Shown here in pieces: positions 8,369 through 16,123 of a DNA stretch of 64,000 bases. Both the position numbers and the translations under genes were made by a program. The DNA lies in contig NZ_VDET01000016.1 in NCBI RefSeq assembly GCF_006381105.1, positions 1 to 64,000 of the forward strand. Reading direction: 5' to 3'. Position 1 is the first letter of the stretch, and each line of letters opens with the position of its first letter. The notes below the pieces were generated by a model that worked only from the letters and a program-made list of their open reading frames with translations, did not search any database and had not been told where the DNA came from. This DNA comes from Flavicella sediminum (GTDB taxonomy: Bacteria; Bacteroidota; Bacteroidia; Flavobacteriales; Flavobacteriaceae).

Positions 8369-8376
8369 GCATAATT

Positions 8377-9417
8377 CTAAATCGTCTTTAACGCTTCTAT
8401 CAATTTTTCATTCTCTATGGAAGTCCCTACCGTTAATCTTAGGGTATTTTCACACAAAGCTTGTGTCGTTCTGTTTCTAATTACGATTCCTTTTTCTAAT
8501 AACTGATTGTAGCGTTTATTGGCATCATCAACTTTTACCAAAACAAAGTTTGAATCAGATGGGTAAATTTTAGAAATATAATTTACCGTTTGCAAGGCTG
8601 CGATCAATTTGGTTCTTTCTGCTAAAATATTTTCAATTTCAACTTGAACTTCATCAAATGCTAACAAACGCTGTTTTGCTCTTTGTTGTGTTAATTCATT
8701 GACATTGTAAGGAGGCTTAATTCTGTTTAAAACTTCTATAATTTCAACAGATGCATAACAAATCCCCAAACGAATACCTGCCATACCAAATGCTTTTGAC
8801 AAGGTTTGCGTAATGATTAAATTTGGGTATTTCACTAAATTTCTCAACCAACTTTCTTTTGCAGAAAAATCAACATAGGCTTCATCAATAACAACAATTC
8901 CGTGAAAGCCTTCTACAATTGCTTTTATTTTTTCTTCTGAAAAAGCATTTCCTGAAGGGTTGTTTGGAGAACACAAAAATAAAATTTTTGAATGTGCATC
9001 TGCAACGGCTAATGTTTCTTCTACTCGAATATCAAAATCTTCAGATAATAATACTTCTTTGGTCGCTATGTTATTTAAGCCTGACAAGACATTGTACATT
9101 CCGTAGGTAGGTGGCAAAAAGATAACATTGTCTTCTTTAGGCTCACAAAAAGCTCTAAAAATTAAATCTAAAACTTCATCGCTACCATTTCCTAATAAAA
9201 TTTGGTTGGTCGGAATACCTTTTAAATTGCTCAACAAATCTTTGACACTTTGTTGTCTTGGATCTGGGTAACGATTGACGCCATTTTGAAATGGATTTTC
9301 ATTAGCATCTAAGAAAACCATATCTGCCGTAGCCTCTTCAAACTCATCACGAGCAGAAGAATACGCTTTCAACTTGGCGATATTTTCTCTTACTATTTTT
9401 TGTATATCAAATGACAT
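8377..9417 (-). CDS. hisC: HisC: histidinol-phosphate aminotransferase
   Basis: This 346-residue PLP enzyme of fold type I transaminates imidazole acetol phosphate with glutamate. Visible motifs are FLDANENPF and NRYPDPRQ at the N-terminus, GNGSDEVLDLI, FLCSPNNPSGN, IDEAYVDF, and the Schiff-base lysine in TQTLSKAFGMAGIRLG. Length and motif order are standard. It follows hisD by 13 bases and precedes hisB in the operon. Confidence 0.95.
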   Translation of the reverse strand: MSFDIQKIVRENIAKLKAYSSARDEFEEATADMVFLDANENPFQNGVNRYPDPRQQSVKDLLSNLKGIPTNQILLGNGSDEVLDLIFRAFCEPKEDNVIFLPPTYGMYNVLSGLNNIATKEVLLSEDFDIRVEETLAVADAHSKILFLCSPNNPSGNAFSEEKIKAIVEGFHGIVVIDEAYVDFSAKESWLRNLVKYPNLIITQTLSKAFGMAGIRLGICYASVEIIEVLNRIKPPYNVNELTQQRAKQRLLAFDEVQVEIENILAERTKLIAALQTVNYISKIYPSDSNFVLVKVDDANKRYNQLLEKGIVIRNRTTQALCENTLRLTVGTSIENEKLIEALKTI

Positions 9418-9430
9418 TTTTGTCTTGATT

Positions 9431-10717
9431 TTAATTTTCTAAATTTTTCAAACGTAAAGTCACTGCATTTTTATGAGCTTCTAAACCTTCCGCTTCCGCC
9501 ATCAATTCAATGGCAGGTCCAATAAATTGAATTCCTTCTTCTGATATTTTTTGAAAGGTAATCTTCTTTGTAAAGGCATCCATATTTACACCGCTATACA
9601 TACGTGCATAGGCGTTTGTAGGTAAAGTATGGTTGGTTCCTGACGCATAATCACCAGCGCTTTCTGGCGTATACGGTCCTATAAAAACAGACCCCGCACT
9701 CATAATTCTATCCAAGTACAAGTCTTCATTGACAACATTTAAAATTAAATGCTCAGGAGCATAGTCATTGATAAAGTCAATTTGATCTTTTAAGTTTTCA
9801 ATTAAAATAAACTGAGAATTTTCTATAGCGCTTGTCGCCATTTCCTTCCTTGGCAATACTTCCAACTGAGCAGCTACTTCTTTCTGAATAGCTTCTAAAG
9901 ATTCCACCGTATTTGCCAAACAAATTACCTGACTATCATGACCGTGTTCTGCTTGCGATAACAAATCAGAAGCGACAAATTCTGGCAAAGCCAATTGATC
10001 TGCAACTACCATTAATTCTGAAGGACCTGCAGGCATATCAATAGCCACCCCCTGTGTTAAAGCAAACTGTTTTGCCCCTGTTACAAACTGGTTACCAGGT
10101 CCAAATATTTTATAAACACTAGGTACAGATTCCGTTCCATATGTCATGGCCGCAATGGCCTGCACCCCACCTAATTTAAAAATAGTGGTAACACCGACCA
10201 ATTGAGCAGCATACAAAATTGCTGGGTTTATTGTACCGTCAGCACTTGGAGGTGTGCACAAAATAATTTCTTTACACCCTGCTAGTTTCGCCGGAATTCC
10301 CAACATTAATATGGTTGAAAACAAAGGAGCTGTCCCCCCCGGAATATACAAACCTACTTTTTCAATAGGCCGCATTTCCTGCCAACATTCTACTCCCGGA
10401 CTTGTTTTTACAACTTTTTTAGAAATAAATTGAGAAGCATGAAAAATTTTGATATTCTCTTTGGCCAAATCCATGGCAGCTTTCAAATCTTCAGAAACCT
10501 GAGCCACCCCTTTTAGGGTTTCTTCTTCAGTTACTTGCAAATTTTGAAGCTTGACTTTATCAAATTTCAAGGTATACTCTTTCAAAGCTTGATCTCCGTT
10601 CATTTGAACGTTTTCAAAAACTTCTGAAATAATTTTCCCTAAATCAGCTGCTTTTTTTGCGGGTCTTTGTGTTAAAGATGCCCAATTTTCTCTTGCAGGA
10701 TTTTTTACTATTTCCAT
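9431..10717 (-). CDS. hisD: HisD: histidinol dehydrogenase
   Basis: This 428-residue zinc enzyme oxidises histidinol to histidine with two NAD+. The sequence has the expected GLYIPGGTAPLFSTILM loop, FGPGNQFVTGAKQ, DMPAGPSELMVVAD, SQAEHGHDSQVI (zinc and substrate histidines) and NDYAPEHLIL, with the C-terminal HTLPTNAYARMYSGV segment. Length matches the family. It is the second structural gene, separated from hisG by 76 bases of word-repeat spacer. Confidence 0.97.
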   Translation of the reverse strand: MEIVKNPARENWASLTQRPAKKAADLGKIISEVFENVQMNGDQALKEYTLKFDKVKLQNLQVTEEETLKGVAQVSEDLKAAMDLAKENIKIFHASQFISKKVVKTSPGVECWQEMRPIEKVGLYIPGGTAPLFSTILMLGIPAKLAGCKEIILCTPPSADGTINPAILYAAQLVGVTTIFKLGGVQAIAAMTYGTESVPSVYKIFGPGNQFVTGAKQFALTQGVAIDMPAGPSELMVVADQLALPEFVASDLLSQAEHGHDSQVICLANTVESLEAIQKEVAAQLEVLPRKEMATSAIENSQFILIENLKDQIDFINDYAPEHLILNVVNEDLYLDRIMSAGSVFIGPYTPESAGDYASGTNHTLPTNAYARMYSGVNMDAFTKKITFQKISEEGIQFIGPAIELMAEAEGLEAHKNAVTLRLKNLEN

Positions 10718-10793
10718 TTCAAATCAGTATTAAGTAGTAAGCCTTAAGTATTGAGTACTTTATACTCTATACTAATTACTTGTTACTCATTTA
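10718..10793. repeat. AGTA/TACT-rich hisG-hisD spacer
   Basis: The spacer is composed of overlapping words such as AGTATTAAGTAGTAA, TTAAGTATTGAGTACTT, TATACTCTATACTAA and TTACTTGTTACTCA. The AGTA words and TACT words are inverted to each other, allowing a hairpin. It is a different word family from the AGCTAA spacers further down the same operon. Confidence 0.6.
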
Positions 10794-11654
10794 TTATAAA
10801 ACCATTTTTTCAATAGGCACAACTAAAATTCCTTCTGCTCCTCTAGCCTTCAATTCTTCAATAATGTCCCAAAACTTACTTTTTCCTAAAACAACCGTAT
10901 GAATTGAGCTCCATCCTTTTTCTGCCAATGGCAAAACGGTAGGACTTCTCATTCCTGGTAATATATCGATAATTGATTCAACCTTGTCGTTTGGTGCGTT
11001 TAACAAAATATATTTAGAATTTTGTCCTCTTAAAACGGATTGAATTCTAAATTGAATGGTATCTAAAATAGCTTTTTTGTCAGCAGACAAATTAGGACCC
11101 GCCGTTAAAACAGCTTCACTAACCGACATTTGAACAGCTTCTTTTAAACCATTTTTAAACAAGGTACTTCCACTAGAAACGATGTCACAAATAGCATCTG
11201 CCAAACCAATATTCGGAGCAATTTCTACAGAACCATTGATAATGTGAAGCTCTGCGGTAATTCCTTGTTCTTTTAAATATTTTTCTACCGTATTTGGGTA
11301 CGACGTTGCAATACGTTTTCCGTTAAGATCTTGAATACCTGTGTACTCAAATTCTTTTGGTACGGCTAAAGAAACGCGACATTTAGAAAATCCTAAACGC
11401 TCAATAATTTCTAATTCTTCTCCTTTTTCAACCAAAGTATTTTCTCCAAGAATGGCAACATCTACAACTCCATCTCTTAAATATTGAGGAATGTCTCCGT
11501 TTCTTAAATACAATACTTCCACTGGAAAGTTACGAGCTGAAGCCTTTAATTGGTCTTTACCATTGTCGATTGATATTCCACAATCTTTTAATAATTTCAA
11601 GGAATCTTCGTTTAATCTTCCTGATTTCTGAATGGCGATTTTTAATTTTGTCAT
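10794..11654 (-). CDS. hisG: HisG: ATP phosphoribosyltransferase, long form
   Basis: HisG commits PRPP and ATP to histidine synthesis. I place the start at 11654 (MTKLKIAIQKSGRL, 286 residues), the normal N-terminus; a longer in-frame version would begin inside the attenuator hairpin and is unlikely. The catalytic domain includes LRNGDIPQYLRDGVVDVAILG and the PRPP loop CDIVSSGSTLFKNGL. The C-terminal part (about 215-286), with LPGMRSPTVLPLA and the VVPIEKMVL end, is the regulatory HisG_C domain, so this is the long, feedback-inhibited form that needs no HisZ. It is the first structural gene behind the His leader. Confidence 0.95.
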   Translation of the reverse strand: MTKLKIAIQKSGRLNEDSLKLLKDCGISIDNGKDQLKASARNFPVEVLYLRNGDIPQYLRDGVVDVAILGENTLVEKGEELEIIERLGFSKCRVSLAVPKEFEYTGIQDLNGKRIATSYPNTVEKYLKEQGITAELHIINGSVEIAPNIGLADAICDIVSSGSTLFKNGLKEAVQMSVSEAVLTAGPNLSADKKAILDTIQFRIQSVLRGQNSKYILLNAPNDKVESIIDILPGMRSPTVLPLAEKGWSSIHTVVLGKSKFWDIIEELKARGAEGILVVPIEKMVL

Positions 11655-11702
11655 TTTGTTTTTAATTGTGTTTAAGCAATTGTAAATGATTTGATTTATA
11701 CG

Positions 11703-11737
11703 AAAAAAACCCATTTGAATTGCTCAAACGGGTTTTT
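11703..11737 (-). terminator. his attenuator terminator
   Basis: On the minus strand a stem formed by AAACCCGTTTGA and TCAAATGGGTTT with a five-base loop is followed by a run of seven U. It lies between the leader peptide stop and hisG, about 49 bases before the hisG ATG. The 5' arm GTTTGAG (11723-11729) is complementary to CTCAAAC (11787-11793) inside the leader ORF, just after the His codons, which provides an antiterminator alternative. Confidence 0.88.
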
Positions 11738-11749
11738 GAAAATATGTTT

Positions 11750-11814
11750 ATAAATTACATAACATTCCTAGCTCGATTGATCACAAGTTTGAGAATGATG
11801 ATGATGTAATTTAT
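11750..11814 (-). promoter_or_regulatory. Leader inverted repeat (attenuator regions 1 and 2)
   Basis: Plus-strand 11750-11760 (ATAAATTACAT) and 11804-11814 (ATGTAATTTAT) are a perfect 11-base inverted repeat. One arm covers the leader codons just before and including the first His codon; the other lies 7 bases after the leader stop. A ribosome paused at the His codons would cover one arm, so the pairing can respond to translation. Confidence 0.7.
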
Positions 11815-11824
11815 TTGTATACAT
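11768..11824 (-). CDS. hisL: Histidine operon leader peptide, four consecutive His codons
   Basis: An 18-codon ORF upstream of hisG reads MYTNKLHHHHSQTCDQSS and ends in TAG. Four CAT codons in a row (11795-11806) in so short an ORF, placed between a TAnnTTTG promoter and a rho-independent terminator in front of the his genes, is the classical arrangement of transcription attenuation by a leader peptide. Low charged tRNA-His would stall the ribosome at the run and favour the antiterminator. The peptide itself probably has no other function. It is too short to be found by length-based gene callers. Confidence 0.9.
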   Translation of the reverse strand: MYTNKLHHHHSQTCDQSS

Positions 11825-11843
11825 GTCTATTTATTTAACGTCG

Positions 11844-11875
11844 CAAATATAGTAATTTTATTAAAAATAGTGCAA
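11844..11875 (-). promoter_or_regulatory. his operon promoter
   Basis: On the minus strand TATATTTG (11844-11851) matches the Bacteroidota -7 consensus TAnnTTTG, with TTG (11873-11875) 21 bases further upstream as the -33 element. Transcription would begin near 11837, about a dozen bases before the leader ATG at 11824. Confidence 0.7.
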
Positions 11876-11928
11876 GTCCTTTTTTGTTTTTTTAAGGATT
11901 TTTTTTCTTCCTTAAAATACCTATTTCT

Positions 11929-11962
11929 AAAAAAAGCGGTTTCTTTCAAAACCGCTTTTTTA
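11929..11962 (-). terminator. Terminator of the propeller-cupredoxin gene
   Basis: AAAAAGCGGTTT and AAACCGCTTTTT form a strong stem with a short loop, flanked by A and T runs. It lies 19 bases after the stop of the 650-residue gene and separates that operon from the his leader. Confidence 0.88.
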
Positions 11963-11980
11963 TTTTAATTCTGGAATAAA

Positions 11981-13933
11981 TTATTTAACAATTAATTTAG
12001 CTCTCATACTTGCATGCCCTGGAAAAGAACACAATACCCAATAGGTTCCCGGTTTTTCAGGAGCTTTAAAGAAAATTCTTTCTGAAGTTTCTGGTCCAAC
12101 AATTCCTGTATGATACAAAACCAAATCTGTATCTGGCACATAATTCAAGTCGGCACCATCCAATCCTAACTCCAGCGCCATATTTCCTACTTTATCTGCT
12201 GTAGATTTTCCGGGTTTTGTAATAACTAAATTATGCAACATATCGTCATTATTATTCAAGGTTAACTGAATTTTTTCTCCTTTATTCACCACCAATTCTT
12301 TAAAATCAAATTTCAAACCTGGAACCGTTCCTACAGAAATTTCTCTGTCGTATTTCCCGTTCCAATCGGTAGGCATTTTAGTAACACGTTTTGGTTGCAC
12401 TATTTTTTTGTTCGACTTTTTCATTTTCATCGACATTGATTTCAATTTCCCTCCCGGTACTTCATTCAAAGTATAATAACCGGTATCATGCAACAAGGAT
12501 TCTCCTGACTTAGCTTTGACACCCGCAGCAGTCAACTGATGAATAAACCCTAATTTCATTCCGTGCACAGTTAATTTAGCAGAAAGCCCGTCTTTAGCAA
12601 CTTCTACTTTATGAATCATGGCTTTTTCTTGATCTACAATTGGACTGCCATAAGTAACATGGTAGGTATAATTGAAAGTTGCCATTTTATAGGACGCTGG
12701 ATCCGAAGCTGTTTTTTGATCTACAGGTTTTGTAAACTCAACTATAAATCCATCATTTTGCGCCTTAATTGCTTTAAGTTCAAAAGGTGTTTTTCCGGTC
12801 CAAACCAAACGCTGTAAACCAAAATCTTTACCTCCCGAAGATCTCCATCCTCTTGCGGTCATACCAACAAACATACTATGATCACTACCCCAAATCATTC
12901 TTAATATTCCTGAAGAAAAACCTTCTCTAAAAGGAAAGGAAGCTCCTTGATACACACCATTAATTTTCTCCATAAAAACACGCATAATTTTGCTATGTCC
13001 TTGATCACCAACAAAAATTTGGTTTTCAAAAGGTCCGAATTTAGCACCTGTTGTGTCGTACAACATATCAGAAGTAGAAATTCCCAAAATAGTATGAGGA
13101 AACCAGATAGCGGGTGCCTTTAATTCAGGAATTTTTTTCGCGTACTCATATAAACTCAGCCCAGAAAATTCTTCAATATCTGAAGGTTTTAATTTTAAAG
13201 GTGACTTCAGATCATCCGTCCATTTTAAACCCGATGGATGTCCTGCAAAATCTCCTTCTTCTAAATGAGTCATTCTACCAGAACCAACCCAGTCTCCTTG
13301 GTTTTCCGTATAAAAAATAGCTCCTTCCGGACTCACAGCATAACCGGCTGGAGAACGCAAACCTGTTGCAATTGGAAACATTTCGCCTTGAGGTGTAATT
13401 TTCAACAACCAACCTCTCCATTTTGCCAAACTTTTACCCCCACCTTTCCAAGATAGATTTAAGTTTACATACATATCACCATTTTTGTCCAGCTTAGGTC
13501 CGTAAGAATATTCATGGTAATTTCCCGACAAAGGCCAAGAATAAATTGTTTTGTACAAATCTGCTTCCCCATCATTATTCGTATCTTCAAGTCTTGTCAG
13601 CTCCCCTCGTTGCGACAAATAGAATCCATTGTCCTTATAAGCCAAACCTAACGCCTCATGCATTCCATATGCAAATCTATTATAAACAGGTTTTTGACTG
13701 TACGGTTTGTCAATCAGCCAAACTTCACCTCTTCTTGTAGAAACCCCTAATTTATCTTTATCTGTTAGCGCCAATCCACCGACTTCCAAAACCACTCCTT
13801 TAGGAATAGGCACATCAATAATTTTATAAAATTCTGATTCTTTTTTTGAAATAGCGGTATTTTTCTGTGCAAATCCCATTTGATTTATCAATAAAATACA
13901 CAGTACTGCAATTGTTCTATTTATACTTTTCAT
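11981..13933 (-). CDS. Secreted beta-propeller protein with C-terminal type 1 copper (cupredoxin) domain
   Basis: This 650-residue protein has a Sec signal peptide (residues 1-22, ending GFAQ). Residues 30 to about 390 form a propeller of the sorbosone/glucose-dehydrogenase type (GLALTDKDKLGVSTRRGEVW, RLEDTNNDGEAD, ATGLRSPAGYAVSPEGAIFYTENQGDWVG, VGDQGHSKIMRV). After an Ig-like and lysine-rich linker, the last 110 residues form a cupredoxin with NDDMLHNLV and a C-terminal CSFPGHASM, giving the ligand set His, Cys635, His640 and Met643 of a blue copper site. The copper domain may act as an electron acceptor for a propeller-bound oxidation, which is inference. It lies 15 bases after the DUF1080 lipoprotein gene, probably in one operon. 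Confidence 0.8.
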   Translation of the reverse strand: MKSINRTIAVLCILLINQMGFAQKNTAISKKESEFYKIIDVPIPKGVVLEVGGLALTDKDKLGVSTRRGEVWLIDKPYSQKPVYNRFAYGMHEALGLAYKDNGFYLSQRGELTRLEDTNNDGEADLYKTIYSWPLSGNYHEYSYGPKLDKNGDMYVNLNLSWKGGGKSLAKWRGWLLKITPQGEMFPIATGLRSPAGYAVSPEGAIFYTENQGDWVGSGRMTHLEEGDFAGHPSGLKWTDDLKSPLKLKPSDIEEFSGLSLYEYAKKIPELKAPAIWFPHTILGISTSDMLYDTTGAKFGPFENQIFVGDQGHSKIMRVFMEKINGVYQGASFPFREGFSSGILRMIWGSDHSMFVGMTARGWRSSGGKDFGLQRLVWTGKTPFELKAIKAQNDGFIVEFTKPVDQKTASDPASYKMATFNYTYHVTYGSPIVDQEKAMIHKVEVAKDGLSAKLTVHGMKLGFIHQLTAAGVKAKSGESLLHDTGYYTLNEVPGGKLKSMSMKMKKSNKKIVQPKRVTKMPTDWNGKYDREISVGTVPGLKFDFKELVVNKGEKIQLTLNNNDDMLHNLVITKPGKSTADKVGNMALELGLDGADLNYVPDTDLVLYHTGIVGPETSERIFFKAPEKPGTYWVLCSFPGHASMRAKLIVK

Positions 13934-13948
13934 GTCTTTCTTTTTAGT

Positions 13949-15844
13949 TTACCAAATGATGCTATACGTGATTTTTTGAATTCCCGCTGGTATGTTAACG
14001 ATCAACTCTTGCAAACCACCTTGTGTACGAATGATTGGTTTTAAATTTTCATTCCCTGAAAAATCAATAAAAAAGCTCTCGTTATTGATCAAATAACTTC
14101 CATCAGGCAGTAGCGTTATTTTTTCTCCAGCGCCTAATTTATGCCACACATCTTCCGTTGAGTTTATGCCAACAGTACGCACAAATCCTCTAGACTCCGT
14201 TGGGCAAGAAAAACGATTTGTAAAAGTAGCACCGTTCAATTCATTGGTGAATTCAGGATTTCCATTTGCATCTAAAGCATATCCTTTTTGAACAAAATTC
14301 ATTGCATCAGTCACTTTAGAAGGCCAAGCAGCTTTTTCATTTTCTAAATATGCGAAATCTAAAGTACCATGCATCAATACCAAAGCACCTTCTGGAACGC
14401 CTAATTGATGCTCTCCTCTCGAATGCCACATATGTGTTGCATTTAAGAAACCTCCACTCCAAACTTGCAATAAAGAACCCGTTTCCAAATCATAAGAATA
14501 ATTTAATTTATTTGGCAATCCCACAGAAATACAATGGGTTCTTTTAGTTTCTTTATGATTTAAAAAACTACGTTGAACCACTGTTTTATTTGTAGGTTCA
14601 ACCACTAAAAAACGCATTGTTTTTTTCTTTTTAGCTTTTGTTTCTTCTTTGTATTGAACAGAAAAACGTTGCATCTTAGGCCCTTCAACAAACAATTCAA
14701 AACCTCTTTTCCAAGAAACATTCTTATTATAAATTAAAGTATAAGGCAAAGTTCCAGCTGTTAAATTAGCCTTTGAATAAACAACATTGTCCATTTTAGA
14801 ATTTCCGTTCACATTTAAAATAGTATCTTTTCCGATGACCAAAGTAGTACCGCCATTCACTGCCAAATCAAACAAATAATTACCCGATGTTGGAATCACT
14901 AAATTTCCAGAATACTTGATTATTTTTTGATCGTTGTGAGCGACAATCTCCGTTGGTAAAATATAATCCACTTCTTTTTCTTCAATAGCTGGCTTTTTAA
15001 GCAAGGCAGTTACTTTGTTATCCCTTTTAGGATTGTCATATACCTTGGCTGTACTTTTAGAAACCTGAATTCTTTGCGTGTCGTATACTTTATACTTGAT
15101 ATTTTTTAAAGCCACAGGTCCATGATCTCCTTGAATCATTAAAGGCCCTAAAGCTTTTTCGTCTGCAAATTTAGCCGCTCGTGTTGGTCCAGTAACTTCT
15201 ACCCATTGATGAATCAATACCCCATTCAATCGGACTTCTTCAAACCATGCATTTTCAGTTTTATTTCCTTCGGCATCAAACTTTGGTGCATGAAAAATAA
15301 TTTTAAAATGCTGCCATAAACCTGGCGCTTTCGCTGCATTTTCGTCTGCCGCATGACCTTCATAGCCTTGTTTTCCTTTTTCTTTGGTTTTATCCCAGCG
15401 CTGGTATATTCCACCCATATCACTGTACTTTATTTTCTTTGCCGCCCAACTATCAAATAACTGTACTTCATAGCGACCTTGAAAGTAAATACCTGAATTC
15501 GATTTTACAGGCATCATCACATCCAATTCAATTTCAATATCACCATGCTGAAATTTAGACACTAAATGCCCTCTTTTTTTTGCACCGGGTATATTGACCA
15601 AAACTCCTGTTCCTTTTTCACCTACAATTGTTTTTTCTTTAGACCTGTCTACATACGCGTCTCCGCAAATAGTCCAATTTCCTGTCACTGGAGCAAAAGC
15701 CCTCATATCTTTCAAATCGATATGGGTAAACGGTAATGTAGTTTGTTTTTTACTTTTCGCTTTTTTTTCTTGACTTGGCTTTGTTTCACCACCACAAGAA
15801 AATAGCACTGTGCTTATTAAAAACACAAAGAACTTATTTTTCAT
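13949..15844 (-). CDS. DUF1080 (3-keto-glycoside hydrolase/lyase family) lipoprotein with PA14-like region
   Basis: This 631-residue protein has a lipobox Cys at residue 17 (LFSC) and a Lys/Gln-rich linker. Residues 50-260 match the DUF1080 concanavalin-like fold (GDAYVDRSKEKTIVGEKGTGVLVN, SNSGIYFQGRYEVQLFDSW, GGIYQRW, GLWQHFKIIFHAPKFD, GPLMIQGDHGPVALKNI). Residues 290-400 resemble a PA14-like carbohydrate-binding module (YSGNLVIPTSGNYLFDLAVNGG). The C-terminal 220 residues are a beta-rich domain I do not recognise. DUF1080 proteins act on 3-keto sugars or related glycosides; the substrate here is unknown. It is co-directional with the propeller-cupredoxin gene, 15 bases apart, so an oxidation-plus-cleavage partnership is plausible. 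Confidence 0.75.
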   Translation of the reverse strand: MKNKFFVFLISTVLFSCGGETKPSQEKKAKSKKQTTLPFTHIDLKDMRAFAPVTGNWTICGDAYVDRSKEKTIVGEKGTGVLVNIPGAKKRGHLVSKFQHGDIEIELDVMMPVKSNSGIYFQGRYEVQLFDSWAAKKIKYSDMGGIYQRWDKTKEKGKQGYEGHAADENAAKAPGLWQHFKIIFHAPKFDAEGNKTENAWFEEVRLNGVLIHQWVEVTGPTRAAKFADEKALGPLMIQGDHGPVALKNIKYKVYDTQRIQVSKSTAKVYDNPKRDNKVTALLKKPAIEEKEVDYILPTEIVAHNDQKIIKYSGNLVIPTSGNYLFDLAVNGGTTLVIGKDTILNVNGNSKMDNVVYSKANLTAGTLPYTLIYNKNVSWKRGFELFVEGPKMQRFSVQYKEETKAKKKKTMRFLVVEPTNKTVVQRSFLNHKETKRTHCISVGLPNKLNYSYDLETGSLLQVWSGGFLNATHMWHSRGEHQLGVPEGALVLMHGTLDFAYLENEKAAWPSKVTDAMNFVQKGYALDANGNPEFTNELNGATFTNRFSCPTESRGFVRTVGINSTEDVWHKLGAGEKITLLPDGSYLINNESFFIDFSGNENLKPIIRTQGGLQELIVNIPAGIQKITYSIIW

Positions 15845-15880
15845 ATACTTATAGATTTAGTTTTAATTTTTAGTTCAAGA

Positions 15881-15888
15881 CAAATGTA
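15881..15888 (-). promoter_or_regulatory. Candidate -7 box for the DUF1080/propeller operon
   Basis: TACATTTG on the minus strand matches TAnnTTTG, 36 bases before the ATG at 15844. No -33 TTG at canonical spacing was seen. Confidence 0.45.
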
Positions 15889-15981
15889 TGCGCAATTAAC
15901 AAGAGTAAATAACTCATATGTTTCTTTTTATCAAACAACTGGCTTATTTTACAAATATTCATGGATTAAAACTAGTCAATT

Positions 15982-16026
15982 AAAAAAAACGCAGCATTTA
16001 ATAAAATTCTATTAAATACTGCGTTT
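15982..16026 (-). terminator. Sulfatase terminator
   Basis: A long inverted repeat (AACGCAGCATTTAATA / TATTAAATACTGCGTT, one U-G pair on the minus strand) is followed by a U-run in the minus direction. It lies about 100 bases after the sulfatase stop and separates sulfatase from the DUF1080 unit. Confidence 0.85.
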
Positions 16027-16123
16027 TTTACAACTATTTTATAACTTGTAGTTGCGATACAATTTCAATAAATTTTTCAACCTACAAAAACCAACATGCC
16101 AACTATACAATTCTTAAAACATG

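Noticed and set aside
11655-11714. N-terminal extension of HisG
   Set aside because: The extra 20 codons would begin inside the attenuator hairpin and do not resemble any HisG; the ATG at 11654 gives the family start.
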